DNA of 64,000 nucleotides from Cellulophaga baltica (GCF_018861125.1 NZ_JAHKQN010000020.1:125828-189827); one strand, 5' to 3'. Shown: positions 27,081 through 37,729, counted from the first letter of the stretch. Made by a program: numbers and translations. Notes: generated by a model not told the origin, from the letters alone.

Positions 27081-28589
27081 ATGAAAAAACATATTCTTTT
27101 CATAGTAGGACTTACATGCTTTTTTTCAAATGCTCAAAACATTAATGATGTTCTTTTATACAGTAAAGACAACACACAAGGAACTGCCCGTTACCAAGCA
27201 ATGAGCGGTGCTTTCGGGGCATTAGGTGGCGATTTGTCTTCATTAAATGTAAACCCTGCAGGATCAGCAGTTTTTAACAATAGTCAATTTACTATCTCTG
27301 CTTCAAACTACAATGTGAAAAATGAAGCATATATGAACGTTGATTTTGCTCCAAAAACTTCAACAAACGAATTTAACTTCAATCAAATAGGTGGTGTTAT
27401 TGTTTTAAATAGCAAAAACCCTAATAGCAATTGGAAAAAAATTAGTTTAGGTTTCAATTTTGATAAAGTTCAAGATTTTAATAGCGAATACACAGCTTCT
27501 TATAATACAGCAAACGGCATAGATAATTATTTTTTAAGCTTTGCTGATGGAGAACAACTTGGTCTTTTACAAATACAGAATGGAGAATTTATTGAAGAAG
27601 CTTATTTAGATATCGGTGCCAGCTTAGGTTTCGGTAGTCAACAAGCCTTTTTAGGTCTATATGGGGGGTTAATTAATGCTATAGACCCTGATGATGAAAA
27701 TAATATTGCTTACGAAAGCAATGCTACTTATACGACCGTAGATCAAGAATACAGAAAAGTTACGAGCGGGTATAATGATAGATACACGTTTAATATTGGA
27801 GGACAATACCGAGATGATCTTTATTTAGGAGCTTCAATAAATATTAATAGTATTTATTATGAGCAACTTAATGAGCTTACTGAAACTGGTTATGATGCAA
27901 GTTCTCAAATACAATTTGCATATTTTGACAACTTTTTAATTACCGATGGAAATGCTTTTTCTTTTGACCTTGGAGCTATTAAAAAAATTAATAATAACGT
28001 AAGATTAGGTGCTAGTTATAAATCACCAACATGGTACAGACTTGAAGATCAATTTTCACAACAGATTAATTCTGATTTAGCTGACAATGAAATTGACTTT
28101 ATTAATTTTAATATTGTTAATCTATATGAAAAGTACACCATAAAAGTTCCTAGCGAATTAACAGGTAGTGTGGCAGTTATATTTGGCACTAATGGCTTAT
28201 TAAGTTTAGATTACAGTTACCAGGATATGTCAAAAGCAGAACTTAGACCAGAAAGTGACCCATCATTTGAAAGCCAGAATGAATTAATAAGCGAAGAGTT
28301 GGGAGCAGTATCTACTTTTAGACTTGGTGGAGAATACAGAATTAAACAATTTAGCTTAAGAGGTGGTTTTAGGTACGAAGAAAGCCCTTATAACAACAAT
28401 ACTATTGGAGACTTAACAGGCTATTCCAGTGGTATTGGATTCAATTTTGGACCTAGTAAACTTGATTTGGCTATAAATACATATTCGCAAGATAGTAAAG
28501 AATCAGTTTTAAGCACAGATGCTACACCAACTTTAAATGTTGACCGTACAAACACCAATGTAACTTTATCATATACGGTGAATTTTTAA
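27081..28589 (+). CDS. FadL/OmpP1-like outer-membrane protein
   Basis: A 502-residue outer-membrane barrel. A signal peptide (ending FFSNAQ) is followed by QGTARYQAMSGAFGALGGDLSSLNVNPAG, which is the N-terminal hatch motif of the FadL/OMPP1 family (the NPAG signature), and then a long series of amphipathic beta strands to a C-terminal aromatic residue (LSYTVNF). FadL-like proteins pass hydrophobic compounds across the outer membrane. It follows the RS-rich lipoprotein gene by 29 bp, so the two are likely cotranscribed; proS lies divergently beside them. The transported compound is unknown. Confidence 0.88.
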   Translation: MKKHILFIVGLTCFFSNAQNINDVLLYSKDNTQGTARYQAMSGAFGALGGDLSSLNVNPAGSAVFNNSQFTISASNYNVKNEAYMNVDFAPKTSTNEFNFNQIGGVIVLNSKNPNSNWKKISLGFNFDKVQDFNSEYTASYNTANGIDNYFLSFADGEQLGLLQIQNGEFIEEAYLDIGASLGFGSQQAFLGLYGGLINAIDPDDENNIAYESNATYTTVDQEYRKVTSGYNDRYTFNIGGQYRDDLYLGASININSIYYEQLNELTETGYDASSQIQFAYFDNFLITDGNAFSFDLGAIKKINNNVRLGASYKSPTWYRLEDQFSQQINSDLADNEIDFINFNIVNLYEKYTIKVPSELTGSVAVIFGTNGLLSLDYSYQDMSKAELRPESDPSFESQNELISEELGAVSTFRLGGEYRIKQFSLRGGFRYEESPYNNNTIGDLTGYSSGIGFNFGPSKLDLAINTYSQDSKESVLSTDATPTLNVDRTNTNVTLSYTVNF

Positions 28590-28620
28590 TAAATTTAACA
28601 CCATATAAATTTAATATCTA

Positions 28621-28644
28621 AAAGACTCACAAAAGTGGGTCTTT
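28621..28644. terminator. hairpin between the FadL-like gene and the T9SS cargo gene
   Basis: A 10-bp stem (AAAGACTCAC / GTGGGTCTTT, one G-T pair) with a 4-nt loop. On the plus strand it is followed by ATCTTTTT; on the minus strand it begins inside the stop codon of the T9SS cargo gene and is followed by TAGATATT. Confidence 0.65.
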
Positions 28645-30058
28645 ATCTTTTTAAACTAAAATGAGTTTGGAGTGGTCTTGCAACAATTAAACCATCTTCT
28701 TGATCGCCGGATTCAAACTTAAACCAATAATCAGAAGCTGGCATTTGTTTCCCTACAAAAGTACCATCCCAAGATGTATTAGCATCTAATTGCTTTAATA
28801 ATTTACCATATCGATCAAAAATGTACACCACAGGATCGTCAAAAGTATCTATACCTTGAATGTTCCATGTGTCGTTAATACCATCACCATTAGGAGTGAA
28901 AAATTTAGGATAACCTACCATTAAAAATTCTTCTGGCTCAGTGATTCCACAACCATTCAAATCATTAATAGTAATTGTATTTAAACCTGGCGGGATATCA
29001 TAAAACTCTGGATCTTCTTGAAATTCACCGTCGTTTAAAGCATATTCGTAAGAACCGTTTCCTCTCAAATCCTCAACAATAACTCTAATATTATTTTGAT
29101 CAGGATCATTTGAAACATTTGAATTTACAATTACTATTTCTTCTAAAACCGGAATTGTAAATATGGTAATTAAAATATCATCTACATAGGTATCCGCCAA
29201 ACTTGTAGCTATCTCAACAAAATACCTACCTGAACTCGCTAAGTCAGTTGTTACAATTAGCTCTTCTTCCGCTGGCCCAGTTGCCAAAACTGCATCAATT
29301 ACTCCATCGTCTTCATAATCAACGCTCCAAGTAACATTTGCTATATCAGGTCCTGCAGGTGACCTTAAAGCACTTAAAGTAATATCTTCATCACCTTCAC
29401 ATGCAAAAATATCGAGCCCCAAAAACTCATCTCTTAACGTACAATCCAGAGCAGTATCTTGATCAGCTTCAACTGAACTACCTGTAAATGTTAATTCAAA
29501 CGGTTCGGAATCTCCATCAAAATTTGTACTAAAATTATTTATTAAGATATAATACAGTTCGCCTTCTTGAACATCTAACCACTCATCATACGTATTTAAA
29601 CTCTGCGTAAGATTAGGCATTCCTTCTTGTCCATTTTCAGGATTTACCCCTACACCTGTAAAGCTAGTTTCATTCACCTCATAATTACAACGAATGGGTT
29701 GCGCTGTACCATCACTTATAGTGGCGCAATCAACATCAGGACCATAAACAGCAAAATCCCATTCTGCTGTATCAGAAAGGGCTTCAATATCAAAACCAAC
29801 TTCACCATCAGTTCCTGCTCTAAACACAAACCAAGATGTGTTATGCTCAATATTTGCAGAACTTACACTTCCTTTTTCCAAACAACCAGTTTCCGTAATA
29901 ACCTCAGGGTCAAAATCTTCAATATCTCCTAAACCATCTGCAGTTCCTAAATACGGAGTATCTGCACATACAGGTATTGCTGTTCTACAATCTGGAGAAT
30001 TTTGTGCGCTTACCGCAGAAAATAGTGCTAAAAATAGAAGGCTAAAAAATAATTTCAT
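28643..30058 (-). CDS. T9SS type B cargo protein (gliding-motility-associated C-terminal domain)
   Basis: A 471-residue secreted protein. It has a signal peptide (1-18, ending VSAQ), a Cys-containing N-terminal domain (about 22-200) with SPDCRTAIPVC and DNTSWFVFRAG-like features, a middle beta domain (about 210-370), and a type B sorting domain at 386-471 beginning FFTPNGDGINDTW and ending THFSLKR. Type IX secretion exports such proteins to the cell surface. Its N- and C-terminal domains resemble those of the neighbouring 597-residue gene, while the middle differs. Function beyond surface display is unknown. Confidence 0.9.
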   Translation of the reverse strand: MKLFFSLLFLALFSAVSAQNSPDCRTAIPVCADTPYLGTADGLGDIEDFDPEVITETGCLEKGSVSSANIEHNTSWFVFRAGTDGEVGFDIEALSDTAEWDFAVYGPDVDCATISDGTAQPIRCNYEVNETSFTGVGVNPENGQEGMPNLTQSLNTYDEWLDVQEGELYYILINNFSTNFDGDSEPFELTFTGSSVEADQDTALDCTLRDEFLGLDIFACEGDEDITLSALRSPAGPDIANVTWSVDYEDDGVIDAVLATGPAEEELIVTTDLASSGRYFVEIATSLADTYVDDILITIFTIPVLEEIVIVNSNVSNDPDQNNIRVIVEDLRGNGSYEYALNDGEFQEDPEFYDIPPGLNTITINDLNGCGITEPEEFLMVGYPKFFTPNGDGINDTWNIQGIDTFDDPVVYIFDRYGKLLKQLDANTSWDGTFVGKQMPASDYWFKFESGDQEDGLIVARPLQTHFSLKR

Positions 30059-30164
30059 CTCGTTAAAAACCTGTTATACCTATAAATAACATGATTTACG
30101 CAATTTTAGTACAATTAGCCTTGAATAATTGCTTTTAATCGATGAAATACGCTTTAAAAGAGAA

Positions 30165-31958
30165 TTACCTTTTTAAAGAAAAATGACTATTTAAGTATTT
30201 CGCTTCGGTTCTGGCGCCATCATTATTCACGTACGTGAGTTTAAACCAATAATCAGAAGCTGGCATTTGAATGCCATTATAAAACCCTTCCCAATCAGGA
30301 TCTGTAGTTGATAATTGTTTAATTAACTTACCGTAACGATCAAATATTAAAACACTTGCATCGGTTAATTCATCCCAACCAGCAATAGACCAAGAGTCAT
30401 TTATACCGTCGCTATTAGGTGTGAAAAATTTTAAAAAACCAATTACTACAATACTTTCAGAGACTTCACCACAACCATTTAAATCGTTTACGTAAACAAT
30501 ATGCTCACCAGCCAATACATCCTTAAAAATAGGTGATGATTGGTATGCTCCGTTATCAAGTTTATATTCATAATCACCGTTGGTGGTTGTTTCAATAGTC
30601 ACAGAGTTTTCTTCCTGAAGATCATCAATAATTACGTTTGAAATTTCAGGACTTAAAGACACAATTACCTCAATTTCAAAAGTTTCACTACAAATTATAG
30701 CACCTATTGCATTTGTAATGGTTAGCTCATAAACACCTGATGATGGCACATTTATGGTAGCTGTATCTTCACCAGAATCCCACATATAACTGTAACTAGT
30801 ATCAGGCGTATCATCACCAACAACTACATTAGATTCACCTTCACATTGATACACAACTAATGGAAAATCTTCTTCAATTTCTTCTGAAATAATGAGATTA
30901 AAGTCTTGCGAAACGTCATAACACTTTGGGTTTTCAAAAGAGCTTAACCTAACATAGACAGTCTCAGTACCACTAGTTTTAAAATGATTTACATCAAGTG
31001 CGTTTTCACCATTTACAGCATCATTAAAAGTTGCATAATACGAAACCACAAAATCGTCTGAACTTTGAGAGCCCAATACTTCAGCATCAAAACTTGTTAA
31101 ATCAATAAACTCATCATCATAACAATAAGTGGAATCAACTACATCATTTGCAATAGGATTTAGAGTAAAATAAACCTGTACTTCACCAACAATATCTTCG
31201 GTAGTTGTACGTACCATAGCTCTATATAAAGCAGACTCAGTAACTTCTAAAGTTGCATTATTTTCTCCAATGATTTGCTCATAACCACTACCAATATCTT
31301 TAAACCAATCATAAGAAATCGCATCGCTAGTAGTTGCATCTAATTCTACAAAATCAGACTCACAAGCAGCAATTGGTGGGCCCAATAAAGTATTATTAAT
31401 AAAACAATCTAAAGCATCATATGGGTTTGCTACAAAAATATTACCAGAGAATTGAATAGAAAAACCTGAGTTTACATTCGAAAAATTATTAATTAATAGG
31501 TAATAATCCTCACCAGGTTCAACCTCAAGCCAATCTTCATAATTAATATTTTCGGTATTACCAGTGGGGTCTTCTCCTACCCCAAGAAATTTATTTTCAT
31601 CATCATTATCTAAAAAATTACAACGAACAGGTTCACCTAAATTATCACAATTATCAGAAGCATAAAGAGCAAAATCCCAATCTTCAGATTCATCTACGCT
31701 AATATTAAAACCTAATTGCCCTGACGCGCTTGTTCTAAATCTATACCAAGCCGAGTTAGATTCAATTGCACCCGATAATGTTTTCTCTAAACACCCTGAA
31801 GTATCAGCATCATCAAAGTCATCTACTCCATACCCATTTGTACCACTATTTACAGGCGTATTATCGCAAATTGTAACAGCAGTAGAACAATCTGGAGATA
31901 CTTGTGCTACCAAAAAATTATACAAGAATAAAAAAGTAAAAAGTAGACAATATCTCAT
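30165..31958 (-). CDS. T9SS type B cargo protein, paralogue of the downstream gene
   Basis: A 597-residue secreted protein with a signal peptide (ending FLVAQ), an N-terminal domain that parallels its neighbour (SPDCSTAVTIC, then SAWYRFRTSASGQLGF), an extended middle (about 200-500) of Ig/PKD-like beta repeats with paired Cys, and the type B sorting domain at 511-597 (FFTPNSDGINDSW ... SHFSLKR). It is exported by type IX secretion. The shared ends suggest a tandem duplication followed by divergence or exchange of the middle. It lies 106 bp upstream of its paralogue, same strand, and divergent from folE. Confidence 0.9.
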   Translation of the reverse strand: MRYCLLFTFLFLYNFLVAQVSPDCSTAVTICDNTPVNSGTNGYGVDDFDDADTSGCLEKTLSGAIESNSAWYRFRTSASGQLGFNISVDESEDWDFALYASDNCDNLGEPVRCNFLDNDDENKFLGVGEDPTGNTENINYEDWLEVEPGEDYYLLINNFSNVNSGFSIQFSGNIFVANPYDALDCFINNTLLGPPIAACESDFVELDATTSDAISYDWFKDIGSGYEQIIGENNATLEVTESALYRAMVRTTTEDIVGEVQVYFTLNPIANDVVDSTYCYDDEFIDLTSFDAEVLGSQSSDDFVVSYYATFNDAVNGENALDVNHFKTSGTETVYVRLSSFENPKCYDVSQDFNLIISEEIEEDFPLVVYQCEGESNVVVGDDTPDTSYSYMWDSGEDTATINVPSSGVYELTITNAIGAIICSETFEIEVIVSLSPEISNVIIDDLQEENSVTIETTTNGDYEYKLDNGAYQSSPIFKDVLAGEHIVYVNDLNGCGEVSESIVVIGFLKFFTPNSDGINDSWSIAGWDELTDASVLIFDRYGKLIKQLSTTDPDWEGFYNGIQMPASDYWFKLTYVNNDGARTEAKYLNSHFSLKR

Positions 31959-31981
31959 TTAAAATTGGTTGAGCGTAAGTT

Positions 31982-31989
31982 CAAAATTA
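31982..31989 (-). promoter_or_regulatory. -7 promoter element of the 597-residue T9SS cargo gene
   Basis: TAATTTTG on the minus strand matches TAnnTTTG and lies 23 bp before the start codon. No TTG -33 box is seen at 19-22 nt, so support is limited. Confidence 0.35.
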
Positions 31990-32062
31990 AAAACACGACA
32001 AACGACGCACTAATTAATGTTGTGTAACAAGGTAAACATGCTGTTAAATATTAGATTATGTA

Positions 32063-32070
32063 TATCTTTG
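32063..32070 (+). promoter_or_regulatory. -7 promoter element of folE-cysS
   Basis: TATCTTTG matches TAnnTTTG exactly and ends 23 bp before the folE start codon. The -33 region is poor. It would drive the folE-cysS pair. Confidence 0.4.
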
Positions 32071-32093
32071 CACGACTTAAGAGATGATTAAAA

Positions 32094-32774
32094 ATGAAAA
32101 TTGATAGCGCAATAGAAGAGCAATTTGACCAAATGGGTGATGATCACATATCTTCTTCTGAAGATACGCCTTTACGCGACAATGCTTTTGCATTAAGTGA
32201 TGATGAAAAAATTGTCAAAATTAAAGAAAACGTTACTCAAATACTTGAAACACTAGGTCTTGACCTTACAGATGATAGTTTAAAGGGAACTCCTAACCGA
32301 GTTGCTAAAATGTTTGTAAACGAAATATTTTCTGGTTTGCACCCAGATAAAAAACCGAAGTCTTCTACATTTGATAACAAGTATAAGTACGGTGAAATGT
32401 TAGTTGAAAAAAACATAACACTTTACAGTACTTGTGAGCACCATTTACTACCTATAGTTGGGCGAGCTCATGTTGCCTACATATCAAACGGTAATGTCGT
32501 AGGTTTATCAAAAATGAACCGAATTGTAGATTATTTTGCAAAAAGACCTCAAGTACAAGAGCGTTTAAATATTCAAATAGTTCGCGAATTGCAGAAAGTT
32601 TTGAATACTGAAGATGTTGCATGTATTATTGATGCTAAACATTTATGCGTGAACTCAAGAGGAATCCGTGATATTGAAAGTAGTACAGTTACTGCAGAAT
32701 ATGGTGGTAAATTTAAAGAGGAAGCTACAAGACGTGAGTTCTTAAATTTTATAAAACTAGAAACTAAATTTTAA
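32094..32774 (+). CDS. folE: GTP cyclohydrolase I
   Basis: A 226-residue enzyme that converts GTP to 7,8-dihydroneopterin triphosphate, the first step of folate and other pterin synthesis. The zinc and active-site residues are visible: Cys114 and His116/His117 in [10 protein letters not shown], and the later Cys in [10 protein letters not shown]. The first 40 residues form an acidic, variable N-terminal helix. cysS follows after 14 bp, and the two are likely one operon. Confidence 0.96.
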   Translation: MKIDSAIEEQFDQMGDDHISSSEDTPLRDNAFALSDDEKIVKIKENVTQILETLGLDLTDDSLKGTPNRVAKMFVNEIFSGLHPDKKPKSSTFDNKYKYGEMLVEKNITLYSTCEHHLLPIVGRAHVAYISNGNVVGLSKMNRIVDYFAKRPQVQERLNIQIVRELQKVLNTEDVACIIDAKHLCVNSRGIRDIESSTVTAEYGGKFKEEATRREFLNFIKLETKF

Positions 32775-32788
32775 AGTTTTTATCTCGA

Positions 32789-34270
32789 ATGCAATTATAT
32801 AAAAGCCAGCCTTTAAAGGTTTACAATTCATTAAACGGACAAAAAGAAGTATTTGAATCAATTAGCGAAGGCTATGTTGGCATGTATGTTTGCGGACCTA
32901 CAGTCTATAGTAATGTACACTTAGGTAACTGCCGTACTTTCATGTCTTTTGATATGATTTTTAGATACCTAAAACATTTAGGTTATAAAGTAAGATACGT
33001 TCGTAATATTACCGATGCTGGCCATTTAGAGAATGATGCAGACGAGGGTGAAGATAAGATTGCAAAAAAAGCTCGTTTAGAACGTATAGAACCTATGGAA
33101 GTAGTACAGCGATATACTGTAGATTTTCATACGATTCTTCAAAAGTTCAACTTTTTACCTCCTAGCATAGAGCCAACTGCTACGGGTCATATTATTGAGC
33201 AAATTGAAATTATAAAAGATATTATTGAAAAAGGTTTTGCATACGAGATAAATGGTTCTGTTTATTTTAATGTACCAAAATTTAACGACTCTCATAATTA
33301 CGGGAAACTTAGTGGTCGTAAGCTTGAAGATATGATATCAAATACTCGTGAGCTTACCGCTCAAGACGAGAAAAAAAGTCCGCAAGATTTTGCCCTTTGG
33401 AAAAAAGCAGAGCCACAGCATATTATGAGATGGCCTTCACCTTGGGGAGATGGTTTCCCTGGTTGGCATCTTGAGTGTACTGCTATGAGCACAAAATACT
33501 TAGGCAAAACTTTTGACATTCACGGTGGCGGTATGGATTTAAAATTCCCACATCACGAGTGTGAAATTGCACAAGCAGAAGCTAGTAATGGTACTTCACC
33601 CGTTAAATATTGGATGCATGCTAATATGCTTACCATGAATGGTAAAAAAATGGCTAAATCAACAGGCAATAACATTCTACCTGAAGAAATATTTACTGGA
33701 GAAAATAACATACTCTCAAAAGCTTTTTCACCTACTGTTGTTCGCTTTTTTATGATGCAAGCACATTACACGAGCATATTAGATTTGAGTAATGATGCAC
33801 TATTAGCATCAGAAAAAGGGTATACAAAATTAATGGATGCTATTAACGCTATTGAAGCTCTGAACACATCAAACACTTCTACTTTTGATGTTAGTGCATG
33901 GAGACAAAAGTGTTATGATGCTATGAATGATGACTTTAATTCTCCTACACTTATTGCTCATTTATTTGAAGCTGTTAAACAAATAAATGCTTTAAAAGAA
34001 GGTAAAGCTAGCATAACTGAAAGCGATAAAACACTTTTACAAGAAACCTTAAATGCTTTTGTATTTGACGTTTTAGGTTTAGAAAACAAAAATACTTCTG
34101 CTACAGACAGTGACAAATTACCTGATGTAGTTTCGCTATTAATACAATTGAGAAAAGAAGCTCGTGACAATAAAGATTTTGCCACATCCGATAAAATTAG
34201 AGATCAATTAGCTGCTTTAGGTATCCAACTTAAAGATGGTAAAGATGGCACAACATTTAGTGTATCTTAA
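32789..34270 (+). CDS. cysS: cysteinyl-tRNA synthetase
   Basis: A 493-residue class I synthetase. It has Cys35 in [11 protein letters not shown], the HIGH box as HLGN (44-47), zinc ligands Cys230, His255 and Glu259 (HHECE), and the KMSKS loop written KMAKS (287-291, KKMAKSTGN). The C-terminal DALR and anticodon domains are complete. The Ala in KMAKS is a known variation in some synthetases and should not abolish activity. It shares an operon with folE. Its stop codon is interleaved with the stop of the convergent AraC gene in the sequence TTAA. Confidence 0.96.
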   Translation: MQLYKSQPLKVYNSLNGQKEVFESISEGYVGMYVCGPTVYSNVHLGNCRTFMSFDMIFRYLKHLGYKVRYVRNITDAGHLENDADEGEDKIAKKARLERIEPMEVVQRYTVDFHTILQKFNFLPPSIEPTATGHIIEQIEIIKDIIEKGFAYEINGSVYFNVPKFNDSHNYGKLSGRKLEDMISNTRELTAQDEKKSPQDFALWKKAEPQHIMRWPSPWGDGFPGWHLECTAMSTKYLGKTFDIHGGGMDLKFPHHECEIAQAEASNGTSPVKYWMHANMLTMNGKKMAKSTGNNILPEEIFTGENNILSKAFSPTVVRFFMMQAHYTSILDLSNDALLASEKGYTKLMDAINAIEALNTSNTSTFDVSAWRQKCYDAMNDDFNSPTLIAHLFEAVKQINALKEGKASITESDKTLLQETLNAFVFDVLGLENKNTSATDSDKLPDVVSLLIQLRKEARDNKDFATSDKIRDQLAALGIQLKDGKDGTTFSVS

Positions 34271-35184
34271 TACAGATGTTGCTTCATTTTTAATTGATAT
34301 TCCCCTGGAGAAATATGTTGTTTGGTTTTGAAAACACGGTTGAAATAAGACCTGCTTTCAAAACCACACTCCATATAAATATCTTTTATCTTTCTTTTAG
34401 AATTTTGAAGAAGACTTACTGCTAGTTTTATTCTTTCATTATTTATAAAACCAATAGGTGAAAGCCCTAATTCATTTTTAAAAGTGCGATGAAAATGTGA
34501 CGGACTCATACAAGCCTTTTTACTTAATTCTTCAACAGTTAAAGATTCATGTAGGTTTTCTCTAATATATTTCACAATAAATGTAAGCCTACTCTCCTCG
34601 GCTAATGCTAATGTTTCTGGCGTATAAATCATTCGTTCATTAGTCTGCAATATTCTAATAATTAGCTCTCGAAGCATATTATCTACAAAAAAATCTTTTG
34701 ATTGATGGTTTTCTGTAAACAAAAAAAGTAGTCTTTGTAGTATTTGATATATCCCTAAGTCATTTACAAAATGAAAATTGTAATCCATTAACCCCCACTC
34801 ATTACCGTTATCTTTCGGCATATTTTCATTCATTAACCTTAGCACATTCTTAATTTTATCTTCAGAAATAGCCATTGCTAAACATTTTGTTGGGTTTTTA
34901 TATTTCGCTTCAGGAAAATCAATGCACATGGTTTCATTTGCTGGTAATATTAAAGACTCTCCTGGTAAAAAATCAAATGATTGATGCTCTCGTAAATGCA
35001 TCACTTTTCTACCTACAATCATACTTGCTAAAACAGGCTGATCAAAACTCAACAGAACCTCGCTAGCTTGTTTATGAGTTTCAAAAATATGCAAAGCTGC
35101 ACTCTTTAAAGTATAAGAAGTTTTATTTTCAACTAAAGACTCTAATTTTCTATTCTTTAGAAAATCATCGGACAACTCAATCAT
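34267..35184 (-). CDS. AraC-family transcriptional regulator
   Basis: A 305-residue regulator. The N-terminal 190 residues form a cupin-like sensing domain of the AraC_N type ([20 protein letters not shown]). The C-terminal 100 residues carry two helix-turn-helix units ([22 protein letters not shown] and [21 protein letters not shown]). It is divergent from the aldehyde dehydrogenase-DUF779 genes, with 227 bp between, where an inverted pair of TAAGGTGAT boxes lies; it probably activates them in response to an alcohol or aldehyde (inference). Its 3' end overlaps cysS by 4 bp. Confidence 0.92.
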   Translation of the reverse strand: MIELSDDFLKNRKLESLVENKTSYTLKSAALHIFETHKQASEVLLSFDQPVLASMIVGRKVMHLREHQSFDFLPGESLILPANETMCIDFPEAKYKNPTKCLAMAISEDKIKNVLRLMNENMPKDNGNEWGLMDYNFHFVNDLGIYQILQRLLFLFTENHQSKDFFVDNMLRELIIRILQTNERMIYTPETLALAEESRLTFIVKYIRENLHESLTVEELSKKACMSPSHFHRTFKNELGLSPIGFINNERIKLAVSLLQNSKRKIKDIYMECGFESRSYFNRVFKTKQHISPGEYQLKMKQHLY

Positions 35185-35208
35185 AACAAATAACGATTTA
35201 AATAATTT

Positions 35209-35346
35209 ATCACCTTACATTATATTGAATATATAAAATTATAAGTTAAAAAATCTTAAATTAATAATAAATAGCAGAATTGTACATCAAATTGATAGAA
35301 TTATTCAATCAATTTAAAAAGATGAAAACTAATTTTATAAGGTGAT
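35209..35346. promoter_or_regulatory. candidate operators between the AraC regulator and aldehyde dehydrogenase genes
   Basis: Two inverted repeats lie in this divergent region: ATCACCTTA (35209-35217) with TAAGGTGAT (35338-35346), and AAATTGAT (35289-35296) with ATCAATTT (35308-35315). The first pair is 120 bp apart, a spacing that would allow looping between the two promoters, as in other AraC systems. Binding is inferred only from position and symmetry. Confidence 0.4.
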
Positions 35347-35411
35347 TGACAATCAACATATAACAATTCATATCACAGAAAATGTTATTAATCTTATAAA
35401 ATATTTAAACT

Positions 35412-36935
35412 ATGAGCAATATACAAACAGCAGAACGCAACACATTAGAAAAACCAAAATTCAAAAATCAATATGACAATTATATTGGTGGAAAATGGGT
35501 TTCACCTACAAATGGAAAATATTTTGAAAACAAATCTCCCGTAGACGGCAACAACTTCACCAAAATTGCGAGGTCAACGTCTGAAGATGTAGAAAAAGCA
35601 ATTGATGCCGCTTGGAAAGCTGCACCTGAATGGAACAGTTCATCTGCAACCAAAAGAAGTAATCTGCTTTTAAAAATTGCTGATGTTATGGAGAAAAACT
35701 TAGAAATATTAGCAAGAGCGGAAACCTGGGATAATGGAAAGGCATTACGTGAAACAATGGCTGCTGATTTACCTTTAGCTATTGATCATTTTAGATATTT
35801 TGCAGGAGTTATTAGAGCCGAAGAAGGTTCTGTTAGTGAGTTAGACGCTAATACTGTAGCTTTAAATGTTACTGAACCACTTGGTGTTGTTGCTCAAATA
35901 ATTCCTTGGAACTTCCCTATACTTATGGCAACGTGGAAGGTTGCACCGGCATTGGCCGCAGGAAACTGCGTTGTATTAAAACCAGCAGAACAAACACCTG
36001 TTAGTATTTTGGTTTTAATGGAACTTATTGAAGATATTTTACCAGCTGGTGTATTAAATATTGTAAATGGCTTTGGTGCAGAAGCAGGCAAACCTTTAGC
36101 TTCAAGTTCACGAATTAACAAAGTTGCTTTTACAGGTGAAACTACTACCGGACAATTAATTATGCAATATGCGTCAAAAAACATTACACCTGTTACGCTT
36201 GAATTAGGTGGAAAATCACCAAATATTTTCTTTGAAAACATTATGGATGCTGATGATGATTTCTTTGATAAATGTATTGAAGGCGCAGTAATGTTTGCTT
36301 TAAATCAAGGGGAGATATGTACCTGCCCTTCACGCATGCTTGTTCAAGAAAGTATTTATGACAAATTTATTGAACGCGTAGTTGAGCGTACTAAAGCAAT
36401 TAAAATCGGCCATCCGTTAGACCCAACAACCATGATGGGTGCACAAGTATCAAATGATCAATATGAAAAAATACTAAACTATATTAAAATTGGTAAAGAA
36501 GAAGGTTGTGAACTTATCACGGGTGGCGAAGCTGCTTACAATGAAGGTTTAGAAGGTGGTTATTACATTCAACCAACTATATTAAAAGGAAATAATAAAA
36601 TGCGTGTTTTTCAAGAAGAAATTTTTGGCCCCGTATTATGTGTCACTACTTTTAAAGACGAAGCAGAAGCTATTGAAATAGCAAATGATACACTATATGG
36701 TTTAGGTGCTGGTGTTTGGACTAGGGACACACACCAAGCATATCAAATATCGCGTGCTGTGAAAGCGGGTAGAGTTTGGGTAAACTGCTACCATTTATAC
36801 CCTGCACATGCTCCTTTTGGTGGTTACAAAAAATCTGGGATAGGTAGAGAAAATCATAAAATGATGCTTAGCCACTACCGTCAAACTAAAAACATGCTAA
36901 TTTCTTACGACAAAAAAGCGCAAGGATTCTTTTAA
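35412..36935 (+). CDS. NAD-dependent aldehyde dehydrogenase (acetaldehyde-type)
   Basis: A 507-residue aldehyde dehydrogenase that oxidises an aldehyde to the acid. Catalytic Cys303 lies in [11 protein letters not shown], the general base Glu264 in LELGGKSPN, Asn167 in PWNFP and the NAD motif FTGETTTG are all present. The Cys-Thr-Cys-Pro form of the active site and the downstream DUF779 gene match the group that acts on short aldehydes such as acetaldehyde (AldA/ExaC-like). It is divergent from the AraC regulator; DUF779 starts 10 bp downstream. Confidence 0.93.
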   Translation: MSNIQTAERNTLEKPKFKNQYDNYIGGKWVSPTNGKYFENKSPVDGNNFTKIARSTSEDVEKAIDAAWKAAPEWNSSSATKRSNLLLKIADVMEKNLEILARAETWDNGKALRETMAADLPLAIDHFRYFAGVIRAEEGSVSELDANTVALNVTEPLGVVAQIIPWNFPILMATWKVAPALAAGNCVVLKPAEQTPVSILVLMELIEDILPAGVLNIVNGFGAEAGKPLASSSRINKVAFTGETTTGQLIMQYASKNITPVTLELGGKSPNIFFENIMDADDDFFDKCIEGAVMFALNQGEICTCPSRMLVQESIYDKFIERVVERTKAIKIGHPLDPTTMMGAQVSNDQYEKILNYIKIGKEEGCELITGGEAAYNEGLEGGYYIQPTILKGNNKMRVFQEEIFGPVLCVTTFKDEAEAIEIANDTLYGLGAGVWTRDTHQAYQISRAVKAGRVWVNCYHLYPAHAPFGGYKKSGIGRENHKMMLSHYRQTKNMLISYDKKAQGFF

Positions 36936-36945
36936 AAAAAATGAT

Positions 36946-37323
36946 ATGAATGTACCAAGAGTCTTAATTACCGATGAAGCAAAAAACATAGTATCACAAC
37001 TAAAAGCCACACATGGTGAACTTATGTTTCACCAAAGTGGTGGTTGCTGTGATGGCTCTGCTCCTATGTGTTTTGAGAAAGATGATTTAATCTTAAATGA
37101 AAATGATGTTTTTTTAGGTATCATAGCAGGTTGCGAATTTTACATGTCAAAAGATCAATTTGAATATTGGAAACACACCCAACTATTAATTGATATTGTT
37201 GAAGGCCGAGGTGCTAGTTTTTCTTTAGAAATACCTTTAGGTTATCGGTTTATGACTAAATCACGTTTATTTACCGAAGTTGAAGAAAAACATTTAAAAC
37301 CTATTTCTTTTGCTACAACATAA
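36946..37323 (+). CDS. DUF779 protein
   Basis: A 125-residue cytoplasmic protein with no signal peptide. The conserved motif GGCCDGSAPMC (Cys34, Cys35, Cys42) in a His-containing context (MFHQSGGCCDG) marks DUF779, together with a later Cys at IIAGCEFYMS. It begins 10 bp after the aldehyde dehydrogenase gene. DUF779 genes are often found beside this type of dehydrogenase, which suggests that the protein supports that enzyme, for example in thiol handling or metal supply; no activity is known. A hairpin terminator closes the operon. Confidence 0.85.
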   Translation: MNVPRVLITDEAKNIVSQLKATHGELMFHQSGGCCDGSAPMCFEKDDLILNENDVFLGIIAGCEFYMSKDQFEYWKHTQLLIDIVEGRGASFSLEIPLGYRFMTKSRLFTEVEEKHLKPISFATT

Positions 37324-37339
37324 TTATTAAATAATACTT

Positions 37340-37365
37340 AAAAACCCGCTATTCAGCGGGTTTTT
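37340..37365 (+). terminator. terminator after the DUF779 gene
   Basis: An 11-bp stem (AAAAACCCGCT / AGCGGGTTTTT) with a 4-nt loop, running into TTTTTCTTTTTT. It separates the aldehyde dehydrogenase operon from yidD. Confidence 0.85.
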
Positions 37366-37381
37366 CTTTTTTAGATTATTG

Positions 37382-37389
37382 TATTTTTG
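37382..37389 (+). promoter_or_regulatory. -7 promoter element of yidD
   Basis: TATTTTTG matches TAnnTTTG and lies 17 bp before the yidD start. The -33 box is not evident. The nearby T-tract belongs to the upstream terminator. Confidence 0.3.
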
Positions 37390-37406
37390 TTTAGAATATT
37401 TTCTGA

Positions 37407-37628
37407 ATGAAAAAAATATTAATCGCTCCATTTATTTTGCTAGTTCGTTTTTACCAAGTGGTAATTTCACCTTATACACCAGCAAGTTGTAGGTATGTAC
37501 CAACTTGCTCACAGTATACACTTGAAGCATTAAAAAAGCATGGTTTATTTAAAGGTGGTTGGCTAAGTTTAAAACGTATTATAAGTTGTAATCCTTGGGG
37601 AGGAAAAGGTCACGACCCTGTACCTTGA
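37407..37628 (+). CDS. yidD: membrane protein insertion efficiency factor YidD
   Basis: A 73-residue protein with an N-terminal amphipathic/hydrophobic segment ([19 protein letters not shown]) and the YidD motif ([19 protein letters not shown], then [13 protein letters not shown]). YidD sits at the inner membrane and helps YidC insert proteins. It is the first gene of a plus-strand run ahead of lgt (101 bp). In many bacteria it lies beside yidC; here it does not. Confidence 0.95.
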   Translation: MKKILIAPFILLVRFYQVVISPYTPASCRYVPTCSQYTLEALKKHGLFKGGWLSLKRIISCNPWGGKGHDPVP

Positions 37629-37729
37629 TTAAATTAACCATTTACTTTTTATAAATTTATTTTTTCTTTACACAGCAACTGGCTGTCTAGCTGGTATTTT
37701 CTTATCTTAGCCCTTCAAAATTATTATAA

